Source: Psychromonas sp. B3M02
GTDB taxonomy: Bacteria; Pseudomonadota; Gammaproteobacteria; Enterobacterales; Psychromonadaceae
DNA length: 63,294 nucleotides
Assembly (NCBI RefSeq): GCF_003318165.1
Contig: NZ_QOCB01000156.1
Span: forward strand, 1 to 63,294
Direction: 5' to 3'
A program made the position numbers and the translations under genes. Shown here piece after piece: positions 29,037 through 37,225 of the stretch (position 1 is the stretch's first letter; the number at the start of each line of letters is the position of its first letter). Under the pieces are notes generated by a model. It searched no databases. It saw only the letters and a program-made list of their open reading frames with translations, and was not told where the DNA came from.

Positions 29037-29047
29037 TCAAACGTTTA
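29037..29047. promoter_or_regulatory. PurR-like operator core
   Basis: CAAACGTTT matches the centre of the PurR box (ACGCAAACGTTTGCGT), but the outer bases do not. It lies 181 bp from the purM start and 84 bp from the divergent DUF2066 gene. Its centre overlaps a possible -35 (TTGACT) on the purM strand. Confidence 0.35.
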
Positions 29048-29130
29048 TATATTTAATGCATGATACTTGCATTAGTAGAAGATCTGCTTATGATCTCTTT
29101 ATATTAAAAATTGTATGGTTGTATAAGTAA

Positions 29131-30177
29131 ATGAAAAATAATGTGTTGATTACTTTTTTGTTAGTGGTGAGTGTGTTGTTTTCAGCACACAGTATTGCGT
29201 TACCACAAATCAGTGCTTATCAAGGCTTAGTTGTTGCTGAAGGCAACAGTGAGGATCAATTACGAGAACAGGCTTTACAACAAGTCTTAGTCAAAGTATC
29301 CGGTAATAAAAGTGTGACTGATCTAGATGGCACTAAATTACTAGCAAAAGACATTCCTTCAATCCTCTCACAGTTTGGTTATCAAAATATTGAAGGTGAG
29401 CGTTACTACTCGGCTTTATTCGATAAACAACGCATTAATCAAGCTTTGATCTCAATGCAACAGCCTATCTGGGGAGAAACTCGTCCTAACCCTCTAATTT
29501 GGTTAGTGAATGAAAATAGACAACTGACTTCCGATAATATGGTTAATAGTCATCAAGATAACTCGTTAACCATTGGCTTAGAACAAGCTCAACTTGATCG
29601 TGGTATTACAGCCAGTTTTCCTTTGATTGACCTTGACGATTCTTTAGCGGTGTCTGTATCTGATGTAAGCGGACGCTTTTATCAAACCGTGGCAGAGGCG
29701 TCTACTCGATATGATGCGGAATACTTTGTATTAGCTAATTTAAACCGCGCAGGTGGCCAGTGGCAATTGAAGTGGGAACTCGTTAAATATAATGCGCAGA
29801 ACAAACAAAGCCAAGTCGTGATCAAACAAACCAGTAAGGGTGAAAAATCCGATGTAACCGGGGAAATGATGGGAGATATTGCTGACTATTATGCACGGCA
29901 GTTTGCCATTTTAGAAAATAACGGTGCACGTTCTACACAAGCGGTTAATATTAACAATGTAGACTCTCTCGCTGAATTAATGGCTTTAAGTAATATACTA
30001 AATAACTTAAATGCTGTTGAGAGCTTTGAAATAGTCAGTTTAAGTGATACAAAAGCAGAACTATTAGTGACATTAAGGGGCAGTGTTACGAGTTTGGAAA
30101 ATGCGTTGAATGCACAACCTAAATTACAACGAGATTTAATGACCAGTGCTCCTTTTTATTATATTTGGCGACAGTAG
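29131..30177 (+). CDS. DUF2066 domain secreted protein
   Basis: 348 residues with a signal peptide (basic start, hydrophobic 5-20, likely cleavage near HSIA). The region after the signal (SAYQGLVVAEGNSEDQLREQALQQVLVKVSG, about 27-57) resembles the start of DUF2066 proteins, which lie next to hda in many marine gammaproteobacteria. Function unknown; predicted periplasmic. It ends 8 bp before hda and is probably in one transcript with it. Confidence 0.75.
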   Translation: MKNNVLITFLLVVSVLFSAHSIALPQISAYQGLVVAEGNSEDQLREQALQQVLVKVSGNKSVTDLDGTKLLAKDIPSILSQFGYQNIEGERYYSALFDKQRINQALISMQQPIWGETRPNPLIWLVNENRQLTSDNMVNSHQDNSLTIGLEQAQLDRGITASFPLIDLDDSLAVSVSDVSGRFYQTVAEASTRYDAEYFVLANLNRAGGQWQLKWELVKYNAQNKQSQVVIKQTSKGEKSDVTGEMMGDIADYYARQFAILENNGARSTQAVNINNVDSLAELMALSNILNNLNAVESFEIVSLSDTKAELLVTLRGSVTSLENALNAQPKLQRDLMTSAPFYYIWRQ

Positions 30178-30185
30178 AGTATTTA

Positions 30186-30914
30186 ATGCCTCAAGATGAA
30201 TTAAGATTTCAATACCCTTTATTGGCGTTAAAGTTTCCTGATGATGAAACCTTTGCAAGTTTTTATCCAGGCCAAAATGCAGAACTATTAACCTTACTTA
30301 AAAATAATGTAGTTGGGATAGGGGAACCTATCTTATATATGTGGGGTGAATCGGGAAGTGGTCGCTCACACCTATTACATGCCTTGTGTTCAGAAGTAGA
30401 TGAAATAGGCGAAACTGTTGCTTACATCCCTCTTCACCATCATCGTAGTATGACCCTAGATATTTTTGAAAATATGGAAAATATTACCCTAGTGTGCATA
30501 GATAACGTTGATGCCATTGCGGGTAATAAACTGTGGGAAAAAGCACTGTTTGATTTTTATAATCGTTGGTTAGATAACAAAGATAATCGTGCACCTGGTG
30601 CTAACTTAGTGATCTCTGCCAGTGATTTACCTAAGCAGATTGGTATTGAATTAGTGGACTTAGTGTCACGGTTAGAGTGGGGTGCTTGTCACCATTTGCA
30701 GCCATTAAATGATGAAGAGAAATTAGGGGCGCTGCAGCTACGTGCTCAATTAAAAGGGATGCGATTACCCATTGATGTGGGGCGCTTTTTATTGAATCGT
30801 TTATCACGTGAAATGTGTATGCTATTAAATACATTAGACCAATTAGATAATGCTTCTTTAGAAGCCAAGCGTAAGCTAACCATCCCTTTTGTCAAAGAGG
30901 TGTTACGTTTATAG
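30186..30914 (+). CDS. hda: DnaA regulatory inactivator Hda
   Basis: AAA+ protein that with the sliding clamp stimulates ATP hydrolysis by DnaA after initiation. I chose the ATG at 30186 (242 residues; 233 in E. coli). FPDDETFASFYPGQN matches the conserved N-terminus. The P-loop reads GESGSGRSHLLHA, with arginine where most AAA+ proteins have lysine, as in enteric Hda. The clamp-binding peptide before it reads QYPLLAL instead of the enteric QLSLPL, so it is altered but keeps the Q and the two hydrophobic positions. Confidence 0.9.
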   Translation: MPQDELRFQYPLLALKFPDDETFASFYPGQNAELLTLLKNNVVGIGEPILYMWGESGSGRSHLLHALCSEVDEIGETVAYIPLHHHRSMTLDIFENMENITLVCIDNVDAIAGNKLWEKALFDFYNRWLDNKDNRAPGANLVISASDLPKQIGIELVDLVSRLEWGACHHLQPLNDEEKLGALQLRAQLKGMRLPIDVGRFLLNRLSREMCMLLNTLDQLDNASLEAKRKLTIPFVKEVLRL

Positions 30915-30953
30915 AGGGGGTATAGAAAGGCGCTCGCCGTTAACTGAACAATT

Positions 30954-30990
30954 AAATACCGATGATATTAGCTTCTATCATCGGTATTTT
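30954..30990. terminator. Bidirectional terminator between hda and the ArsC-like gene
   Basis: Perfect 14-base arms (30954-30967 and 30976-30989, core ACCGATGATA/TATCATCGGT) with an eight-base loop and flanking A and T runs. Confidence 0.92.
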
Positions 30991-31005
30991 TTATCTAATA
31001 GTTGA

Positions 31006-31356
31006 TTATAAAATAGTTAAGACTGATTCAGGTGGACGACCAATGGCTGCTTTGCCATTAGCAACTACAATTGGGCGCTCAATTAATTTTGGGTTAGCCT
31101 GCATCGCTGCAATTAGTGCTGCTTCATCTTGCTCGGATGCTAAGTTTAACTCTTTATATAAGGTTTCTTTAGTACGCATTAATTGACGTGCTGAATCAAA
31201 TCCTAACTGCTTAATTAGCTGTGCAATCGTCTCCACTGAAGGTGGTGTTGTTAAGTATTTAATTATCTCTACTTGGTGTTGTTCATTATCTACTAACGCT
31301 AATGTTTCACGGCTTTTAGAGCAACGTGGATTGTGGTAAAAAGTAATATCTGTCAT
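31006..31356 (-). CDS. ArsC/Spx-fold glutaredoxin-type reductase (YfgD-like)
   Basis: 116 residues from the ATG at 31356, which has AGAGGA upstream; a longer start at 31395 would intrude into ycgN. The thioredoxin-like ArsC fold shows the active NPRCSKSRE (Cys near 11), the conserved arginines in LMRTKE and ERPIVV, and IGRPPE. These fit glutaredoxin-dependent arsenate reductase, but in E. coli the hda neighbour YfgD has no proven arsenate role and there is no ars operon here. It follows ycgN by 23 bp. Confidence 0.8.
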   Translation of the reverse strand: MTDITFYHNPRCSKSRETLALVDNEQHQVEIIKYLTTPPSVETIAQLIKQLGFDSARQLMRTKETLYKELNLASEQDEAALIAAMQANPKLIERPIVVANGKAAIGRPPESVLTIL

Positions 31357-31379
31357 ATCATCCTCTGTCTTGTATTCGA

Positions 31380-31820
31380 TTACTCTGCTGGCCAAATCGC
31401 AATATGATCTTCTAGGTTGTCGGGGTGAACCTGTGTTTCTGAGACTATTTTGCCACGTACTGAATGGCCACCTTTATGCATTGCAGATTGACTGCCTGTT
31501 AATAGTGGATGCCATTCTGGTAAAGATTTATCTTCGATTAATAATTTATAAGCACAACTGGCTGGTAGCCAATGAAATTGTTCAATATCGTCTAAGGATA
31601 CTTTCACGCATTCAGGCACAATTTTTAAACGTTTCTCATATTTTTTACAGCGGCATGTTTTGGTGTGTAAAAGATGACAAGCTACATTGGTAAAATGTAA
31701 GTCCTCTGTCTCATCATCAATTATCTTATTAAGACAACATTTACCACAACCATCACATAGTGATTCCCACTCCGATTGTGACATTTGTGCCAGTGTCTTG
31801 GTTTCCCAAAATTTGTCCAT
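31380..31820 (-). CDS. ycgN: UPF0260 family cysteine-cluster protein YcgN
   Basis: 146 residues (153 in E. coli). The N-terminal W-E-SLCDGCGKCCLNK has the CxxCxxxCC-like cluster of the YkgJ/zinc- or iron-chelating family; further cysteines at about 48, 56, 58 and 71 (CHLLHTKTCRCKKY). Function unknown. It sits after mltB with 10 bp spacing, so it shares its transcript; the neighbourhood with ycgL is conserved in enteric genomes. Confidence 0.87.
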   Translation of the reverse strand: MDKFWETKTLAQMSQSEWESLCDGCGKCCLNKIIDDETEDLHFTNVACHLLHTKTCRCKKYEKRLKIVPECVKVSLDDIEQFHWLPASCAYKLLIEDKSLPEWHPLLTGSQSAMHKGGHSVRGKIVSETQVHPDNLEDHIAIWPAE

Positions 31821-31830
31821 TTACTTTTCC

Positions 31831-32856
31831 TTACTCAACGACAATTTGCGGTGACATAATACGTTCTGAAAGATAGGTTACCGCGGTTGCAAAGTAATAA
31901 GAACGATTCCAATGCATCAGTACTTTATAGTTATTGTAAGCGAGGTACACTCGGCCATTTTTATCATCTGGGATAACAATCGAAGCTTGCAAATCAACAT
32001 TAGGCAGATCTTGGCCTTCATAACGGCGCACACCTAATGCTTGCCATTCTGCTAACGATTTCTGTTGTTTAATGCCCGCTAGGTTAGTATCAAAATCGTC
32101 AGGGATAGTCACTTGACGTCCCCAAATATGACGGCTATCCCATCCTTCTGTTTTTAGGTAATTAGCGGCAGAGGCAAACACATCTGCGGGGGTATTCCAG
32201 ATATCTTTTTTGCCATCACCATCATAATCAACTGCATAGTTTAAATATGAGGTTGGCATAAATTGCACTTGCCCCATTGCTCCCGCCCATGAACCAATAA
32301 ATTTGTCTTGGCTAATATGGCCTTGCTCTAAAATAGTTAACGCAGCAAAGAGTTGCTTCTTAAATAAAGCTTCACGACGACCTTCATAAGCCATGGTTGC
32401 TAATGAAGAGATCACGTAATGGCGTCCAGTTAAACGTCCAAAATTAGTTTCAATGCCCCAAAGCGCAACAATAAAACTAGGTTGAACGCCGTATTCATCA
32501 CCAATCTTATGCAATAGTTTGTAATGCTTTTTATAAGCTTCACGGGCCTGTTTTACTTTCCACTCCGGTACCGCTCGCGGAATGTAAGTATCTAAGGTCA
32601 TTTTGAATTCTGGTTGCTGCTTATCCGAGGAGACACTGCGCTGCAAAAATTCTGCTTTTTGAAAAGCATTTTCAACGGTAGTTGGGTCGATACCTAACTC
32701 AGTCGCTTCTTGTTTTAAGGTGTCAACATACTGGGTAAATGAAATGTCACGCTCAGTGGCTGCATAGCCTGTCATAGAAAAACAACATAAAGTGATCGCC
32801 GAGATACTTTTTATTGAGCGATGGAGGTGGTTAAGTAATACATTTTTTACTTTCAT
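31831..32856 (-). CDS. mltB: Lytic murein transglycosylase B-type (MltB)
   Basis: Cleaves glycan strands between MurNAc and GlcNAc with 1,6-anhydro product. It is 341 residues. The catalytic Glu136 is in ALWGIETNFGR; further blocks are SWAGAMGQVQFMPTSYLNYAVDYDGDGKKDIW and the AYNNYKVLMHWNRS C-terminus. A signal peptide ends near TGYA. There is no lipobox, unlike the lipoprotein MltB of E. coli, so the enzyme is probably soluble in the periplasm. Its start overlaps the ycgL stop (ATGA). Confidence 0.92.
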   Translation of the reverse strand: MKVKNVLLNHLHRSIKSISAITLCCFSMTGYAATERDISFTQYVDTLKQEATELGIDPTTVENAFQKAEFLQRSVSSDKQQPEFKMTLDTYIPRAVPEWKVKQAREAYKKHYKLLHKIGDEYGVQPSFIVALWGIETNFGRLTGRHYVISSLATMAYEGRREALFKKQLFAALTILEQGHISQDKFIGSWAGAMGQVQFMPTSYLNYAVDYDGDGKKDIWNTPADVFASAANYLKTEGWDSRHIWGRQVTIPDDFDTNLAGIKQQKSLAEWQALGVRRYEGQDLPNVDLQASIVIPDDKNGRVYLAYNNYKVLMHWNRSYYFATAVTYLSERIMSPQIVVE

Positions 32857-33143
32857 GAATCAGATTCCAATTGCTGTTGTTTACGTTTTTTATGTTCTTT
32901 TAAGTAATCTACCGGTGGCGGTGGAAGCTGTAAATAAAAACCTGCTTGTGTCACTTCAGAGATCACTTTTGATGCGTCAGCCATCGCCATTTTAGTGGAG
33001 TCGGTAATATTTAATACCGAGACTAATTTCGGTGGACCAAATTGTTCTAGCAAAGGCGTCGGAACGCGAGAAAAGTCATCTCGTTTTGCAACAAAAAGAT
33101 AGGTTTGCGGTTTACGGATACTTTTATATACAGCACATAACAT
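32853..33143 (-). CDS. ycgL: YcgL domain protein
   Basis: 96 residues from the ATG at 33143, the point at which similarity to enteric YcgL begins (MLCAVYKSIRKPQTYLFV). Typical blocks are KRDDFSRVP and GFYLQLPPPP near the C-terminus. Function unknown. It is divergent from minC, an order also seen in E. coli, and translationally coupled to mltB by ATGA. The ribosome site is distant, so the start is not fully certain. Confidence 0.88.
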   Translation of the reverse strand: MLCAVYKSIRKPQTYLFVAKRDDFSRVPTPLLEQFGPPKLVSVLNITDSTKMAMADASKVISEVTQAGFYLQLPPPPVDYLKEHKKRKQQQLESDS

Positions 33144-33269
33144 AATACTAATCGAGCCCTTTACTTGCCTAATGTTGGCGCAAACTATAACATGCATAAG
33201 CATTTATTTTTTATAGAAATTGACTGAATTTTATGTCAAAACAGAAAGATTTAATTAGAAAGGACAATT

Positions 33270-34016
33270 ATGACGTTAAAATCGTTGAATTTTACCTTGT
33301 TGGTCGTCAATCTCGAGAGTGAATCACTTTCAGCATTAGCTGAAGAGTTAAATAAAAAACGACTAATGGCTCCCGAGTTTTTTGCTAATACTCCGATGGT
33401 GGTAAGTATAGAAGAATCTTCATTAAATATCGATTTTTCTCAATTAAAGCGTACAGTTGCAGAGCATGGTTTCATTTTAGCTGGTATAACTGGAACGCTG
33501 TCAGAACAACAAAAAGAGCAAGCAATAGCAGAATCAATTGCTGTATTGCATGGTTCAAAAAGACAAATGGTGAAAGCACCAGCATCAGATAAAAATGTTG
33601 AACAATCTGATCAACCAAAAGAAGAGATTAAAACAAGCACTGACACTGCGTCTGGCGACCCTGAATATGTTGTCTGCGAAGTAAAAACAAAAGTGCACGT
33701 TGGTCGAGTTCGCTCTGGCCAGCAAATATATGCAAAAGAGTGTGATTTAGTCATTAACGGCGATGTGGGCGCCGGCGCAGAAGTTATTGCTGATGGTAAC
33801 ATTCATGTATATGGAACATTAAGAGGTAAGGCATTAGCAGGTGCTATGGGCAACACGAGTGCAGCTATCTTTTGTACTGTATTAGAGCCTGAATTAGTAT
33901 CAATTGCGGGTGTTTATAAATTAAGTGAAACATTACCAGAGGATATGTGGTCTACCTCTTGCTCTGTTTCTTTAAAGGATCAAAATTTGGTCTTTTCAAG
34001 TTTAAATAAAATTTAA
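33270..34016 (+). CDS. minC: Septum site-determining protein MinC
   Basis: Inhibits FtsZ ring assembly away from mid-cell, activated by MinD. It is 248 residues (231 in E. coli). A variable N-terminal FtsZ-binding domain (about 1-105) is followed by a linker rich in Q, P, S and T, and the C-terminal beta-helix domain (about 140-245: [44 protein letters not shown]). First gene of minCDE. Confidence 0.95.
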   Translation: MTLKSLNFTLLVVNLESESLSALAEELNKKRLMAPEFFANTPMVVSIEESSLNIDFSQLKRTVAEHGFILAGITGTLSEQQKEQAIAESIAVLHGSKRQMVKAPASDKNVEQSDQPKEEIKTSTDTASGDPEYVVCEVKTKVHVGRVRSGQQIYAKECDLVINGDVGAGAEVIADGNIHVYGTLRGKALAGAMGNTSAAIFCTVLEPELVSIAGVYKLSETLPEDMWSTSCSVSLKDQNLVFSSLNKI

Positions 34017-34034
34017 AATTCAAAGGAAAGTTAT

Positions 34035-34847
34035 ATGGCAAAGGTAATTGTTGTCACATCTGGTAAAGGCGGTGTTGGTAAAACAACAAGTAGTGCCGCT
34101 ATTGGTACAGGATTAGCGAAAACAGGCGCTAAAACGGTTATTATTGACTTCGATATTGGTTTACGAAACCTAGATTTAATCATGGGCTGTGAACGACGTG
34201 TTGTTTACGATTTGATTAATGTGATTAATGGCGAAGCTAACTTACAGCAAGCATTAGTAAAAGATAAGCGTGTTGAAACCTTATACATTTTACCGGCCTC
34301 TCAAACGCGTAATAAAGATGCGTTAAGCAAAGAAGGTGTGGCTGAAGTTATCGAAGCATTAAAAGCAGATGGGTTCGATTATATTATTTGTGATTCACCA
34401 GCGGGTATTGAACAAGGTGCGATGATGGCATTGTATTTTGCCGATGAAGCTGTTGTTACAACTAATCCAGAAGTTTCTTCTGTGCGAGATTCTGATCGTA
34501 TTACTGGCATGTTATCAAGTAAATCTTACCGTTCAGAAAAGCAGATGGAACCGGTTAAGGTACATCTACTGATCACGCGTTATGCACCTGAGCGTGTAGA
34601 GCGTGAAGAGATGTTAAGTATTGAAGATATCGATGACTTATTAGGCATTGATTTACTCGGTGTTATTCCTGAGTCTCAGGATGTATTAAGCGCATCTAAC
34701 TTAGGTGAACCAGTGATTCTAAATCAAGATTGCGATGCGGGTAAAGCATACCAAGACGCAGTGGATAGGTTACTAGGAGAAAAGCGCGACTTACGTTTTG
34801 TAACAGTCGAAAAGAAAGGCTTTTTAAGTCGTATATTTGGGGGATAA
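34035..34847 (+). CDS. minD: Septum site-determining ATPase MinD
   Basis: Membrane-associated ATPase oscillating between cell poles. It is 270 residues, as in E. coli. The deviant Walker A KGGVGKTT is at 11-18 with signature lysine K11; DFDIGLRNLDLIMG (about 38-51) and the Walker B CDSPAG follow. The C-terminal KKGFLSRIFGG is the amphipathic membrane-targeting helix. The gene ends one base before minE. Confidence 0.98.
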   Translation: MAKVIVVTSGKGGVGKTTSSAAIGTGLAKTGAKTVIIDFDIGLRNLDLIMGCERRVVYDLINVINGEANLQQALVKDKRVETLYILPASQTRNKDALSKEGVAEVIEALKADGFDYIICDSPAGIEQGAMMALYFADEAVVTTNPEVSSVRDSDRITGMLSSKSYRSEKQMEPVKVHLLITRYAPERVEREEMLSIEDIDDLLGIDLLGVIPESQDVLSASNLGEPVILNQDCDAGKAYQDAVDRLLGEKRDLRFVTVEKKGFLSRIFGG

Positions 34848-34848
34848 A

Positions 34849-35115
34849 ATGGGATTATTACAATACTTTATTAAGGACAAACCAAAAAAAGGTACGGCTA
34901 AATTAGCAAAAGATCGCTTGCAGATTATTGTTGCTCATGAGCACTCTAGTTTTGATGTACCATCTTACATGCCTGAATTACAAAAAGAGCTAGTTGCTGT
35001 TATCCGTAAATACATGGATATTTCAACAGATGATGTGAAATGTGAATTCAGTGACAAAGAAGAAGATGAGTTATCTGTATTGGAAGTGAATGTTACTTTA
35101 CCAAAACATAAGTAG
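34849..35115 (+). CDS. minE: Cell division topological specificity factor MinE
   Basis: 88 residues from the ATG at 34849, which has GGGGGA upstream; a start four residues earlier overlaps minD. MinE displaces MinC from MinD and stimulates ATPase activity. The N-terminal membrane/MinD-binding segment (MGLLQYFI to RLQIIVAHE, about 1-33) and the beta-rich topological domain (about 35-85) are both present. Confidence 0.96.
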   Translation: MGLLQYFIKDKPKKGTAKLAKDRLQIIVAHEHSSFDVPSYMPELQKELVAVIRKYMDISTDDVKCEFSDKEEDELSVLEVNVTLPKHK

Positions 35116-35140
35116 TCACTTAATTTAAAGTACTTAAAAT

Positions 35141-35170
35141 AAAAAATGCGACCATTAAGTCGCATTTTTT
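35141..35170. terminator. Bidirectional terminator after minE
   Basis: AAAAAATGCGAC (35141-35152) and GTCGCATTTTTT (35159-35170) with a six-base loop between convergent minE and the cyclophilin gene. Confidence 0.93.
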
Positions 35171-35189
35171 GATTAATCATTGGTGTTGA

Positions 35190-35726
35190 TTACTTTTGTA
35201 GTTCAATACTGTTGATGATGACTGCTTGCAACGGCTTATCCTGTGAGTTAGTGGCTACCTTAGCAATGCTATCCACCACATCTAAACCCTGAGTAACCTT
35301 ACCAAATACGGCATAACCCCACTGGCTACCTTTAGCATCTAAAAAACTATTGTCTTTCTGGTTAATGAAAAATTGACGAGAAGCGGAGTGAGGTGAATTA
35401 GTACGTGCCATGGCAATCGTACCTCTTTCATTACTTAAACCATTAGTTGATTCATTAGTAATTGGTGAAAGGATATCTGCACGTTGACCTGAACTTAAAA
35501 AACCACCACCTTGGATCATAAAACCGTTAATGACTCGGTGAAATACGGTATCTTTAAATTGATCTCTTTCGATATACTTCAAAAAATTAGCAACTGTAGT
35601 CGGTGCTTGTTCAGGGTATAACTCTAGGGTTATTTGTCCTTTATTAGTATCAATTAATATCGTTGGGTTAGCTGCGAATGCGCTATGGCTTAGGATTAAT
35701 AAGAGTAATGCACTAAAAATTTTCAT
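35190..35726 (-). CDS. ppiA: Periplasmic peptidyl-prolyl cis-trans isomerase, cyclophilin type (PpiA-like)
   Basis: 178 residues with an 18-residue signal peptide (MKIFSALLLLILSHSAFA) and a complete cyclophilin domain. Active-site blocks include VFHRVINGFMIQGGGF, MARTNSPHSASRQFFIN and YAVFGKVTQGLDVVD. Bacterial cyclophilins of this type lack the conserved tryptophan of the cyclosporin pocket. It shares a strand with the upstream lipoprotein gene 31 bp away. Confidence 0.9.
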   Translation of the reverse strand: MKIFSALLLLILSHSAFAANPTILIDTNKGQITLELYPEQAPTTVANFLKYIERDQFKDTVFHRVINGFMIQGGGFLSSGQRADILSPITNESTNGLSNERGTIAMARTNSPHSASRQFFINQKDNSFLDAKGSQWGYAVFGKVTQGLDVVDSIAKVATNSQDKPLQAVIINSIELQK

Positions 35727-35757
35727 TTAAGTTCCTTGGTTAGATTAAAAGTGGCGA

Positions 35758-36342
35758 TTAAAATTGCTGCAGCTGACTATTTAACTCTTGATCTTCGACG
35801 ATCTGTTTTAATAGTAGCGATAATTGCTTATTAAGTTGCTCAGTTATATTGTTTACTTGATTAGCAAAAGCCCCATCCCATTGTTTAGTAGAGCGGAAAA
35901 TTTTGTGAAAATGTTTACCCTGATGACTCAGTGCCACATCTACAATCATTTGTGATGATGCATCGTAACTTAGCGTCGATTCACTCACCTTAGCTAAAGC
36001 TTTCACTAACTTAATATCGACCTGGTAATCACTATTGTTATCTAGCTTTAAGTTATTATCCGTCCAAGCTTGAGTTAAGCTTTTTTCAACTAATAGACGT
36101 AAAGATTGTTGCTCATTGATTAAGGTGGCAACTCCGTCTCCGCTGGATATTTCAATTACATATCGAGCGATGCGCAAGTCTTGACTGTCAATTTTCCAAG
36201 GTTGTTGGTTAGTAAATGCTTGTCTATTACTTTCAAGTTGTAGTTGTGGGGTGATGTTCGTATAACTCGGGGTCGCGGTACAGCCTAACAAAGTGAGTAT
36301 GCTGGCACTGAGTAAAAGTCCTTTGAAACTTGTTTTCAACAT
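35758..36342 (-). CDS. YajG family lipoprotein
   Basis: 194 residues from the ATG at 36342 with AGGAA upstream. An N-terminal signal with lipobox LLGC predicts lipidation at about Cys21. The body (PQLQLESNRQ, VEISSGDGVATLINEQQSLRLLVEKSLTQAW) matches the lipoprotein_16 (YajG) pattern. Function unknown; in many species YajG neighbours ampG or bolA, which are not seen here. Confidence 0.72.
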   Translation of the reverse strand: MLKTSFKGLLLSASILTLLGCTATPSYTNITPQLQLESNRQAFTNQQPWKIDSQDLRIARYVIEISSGDGVATLINEQQSLRLLVEKSLTQAWTDNNLKLDNNSDYQVDIKLVKALAKVSESTLSYDASSQMIVDVALSHQGKHFHKIFRSTKQWDGAFANQVNNITEQLNKQLSLLLKQIVEDQELNSQLQQF

Positions 36343-36528
36343 TTTTAGTTCCTGGCTGGGTGAGTAAAACAACATCATAGCAAACCTGTTAACGAAATAA
36401 GCGAATTTATTATTACTGATTCCATTGCTAGGTGTAATTTTGAGCTGTGATGATTTTATTTCGCTTATGTTTAATCGATTAGCTTAGTTTTACCTCTTAT
36501 GAGCAGGGATTTAAGGCTTTGTGATGTC

Positions 36529-36592
36529 AAATAGGCATTAGCTTTATTAAAAACATTTTGCATAAAATTTGACCTGGTTAGCCTATTTTTTT
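36529..36592 (+). terminator. Possible terminator of an unannotated small transcript
   Basis: AAATAGGC (36529-36536) pairs with GCCTATTT (36581-36588), followed by more T. The loop is long (44 bases), which is unusual. No plus-strand gene lies upstream, so if real it would end a non-coding RNA. Confidence 0.3.
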
Positions 36593-36659
36593 TATTGTGA
36601 GATCTTCGTCATATAACCTTAATCTTTCTGTAACACTGATTAACTCTAGGCTAGAGACG

Positions 36660-36684
36660 GTTATCCACTTTTTCTGTGGATAAC
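36660..36684. promoter_or_regulatory. Inverted pair of DnaA boxes
   Basis: GTTATCCAC (36660-36668) and GTGGATAAC (36676-36684) form a perfect 9-bp palindrome with a seven-base spacer. The right arm contains TGTGGATAA, the exact reverse complement of the consensus TTATCCACA; the left reads TTATCCACT. Confidence 0.65.
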
Positions 36685-36907
36685 TCTGTGGGAAGATCAA
36701 TGAGAAGTGTCTGAAGCCCTTGCTACACCTTGCTTTAGGTTAAATAGGGTTATTTTTAACCGCAAAAAATAACTGTTTATTATCAATTGGTTACAATCGT
36801 CAAGTGGTTTTTTCATCGCTTAAGTTATTCACCTAGGGGGCTCTCTTTTTTATTCTTGTGTCAATAGCTATGTGTGTATTATTTAAAAATATTTTTATTT
36901 ATTTTTA

Positions 36908-36937
36908 TTGACAAAAATTCTGTTTAAGGAATTTATA
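36908..36937 (+). promoter_or_regulatory. Candidate uvrB promoter with long leader
   Basis: A perfect TTGACA (36908-36913) with TTTATA 18 bases later (36932-36937), nearly 290 bp before the uvrB ATG. The leader would contain a hairpin with outer GCCAA/TTGGC and inner CCGC/GCGG arms (36965-37000). Confidence 0.4.
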
Positions 36938-37225
36938 TTGTTTGTTTACTGTACAGCCTATTTTGCCAAACGACCCGCTTTTAATGCGGTATTTGTTGGC
37001 TAGTAAATAACTTTCGATAATTCTATTGTGGTGAAGTGAGCTATTTTGTCGTAATTTTGTTAATTGAAATACAAGTTTCGAGTAAAAAATTTAACATATC
37101 TTGTGTTTTTAGCTGTTTTTGTTTTTAAGAAGTAAATTTATTGATTTTTATTAACAAAGGATCACTCGCTTATTAATGACTAATGATAAGATTAAAGGAT
37201 AAGTAATAGGTTGTAATGAGGGTTT

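Larger units (their letters stand above)
36343..37225. other. 883-bp gene-free region upstream of uvrB
   Basis: No plausible protein gene. It contains the promoter of the lipoprotein gene at its left end, a possible small plus-strand transcript ending at a hairpin with a T run (36529-36592), a perfect inverted pair of DnaA boxes (36660-36684), a further near-match TTATTCACC (36825-36833), a very AT-rich block (about 36880-36945), a candidate uvrB promoter (36908-36937) and a hairpin at 36967-37000. This is by far the longest gap in an otherwise dense window. Confidence 0.7.

Noticed and set aside
36946-36957. CTGTACAG resembling a LexA box upstream of uvrB
   Set aside because: The two halves touch; the gammaproteobacterial box needs CTG-N10-CAG.
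36343-37225. Chromosomal replication origin
   Set aside because: Only one strong DnaA-box pair, few GATC sites, and no mioC, mnmG, dnaA or dnaN neighbours. A DnaA-binding site is possible, an origin is not supported.
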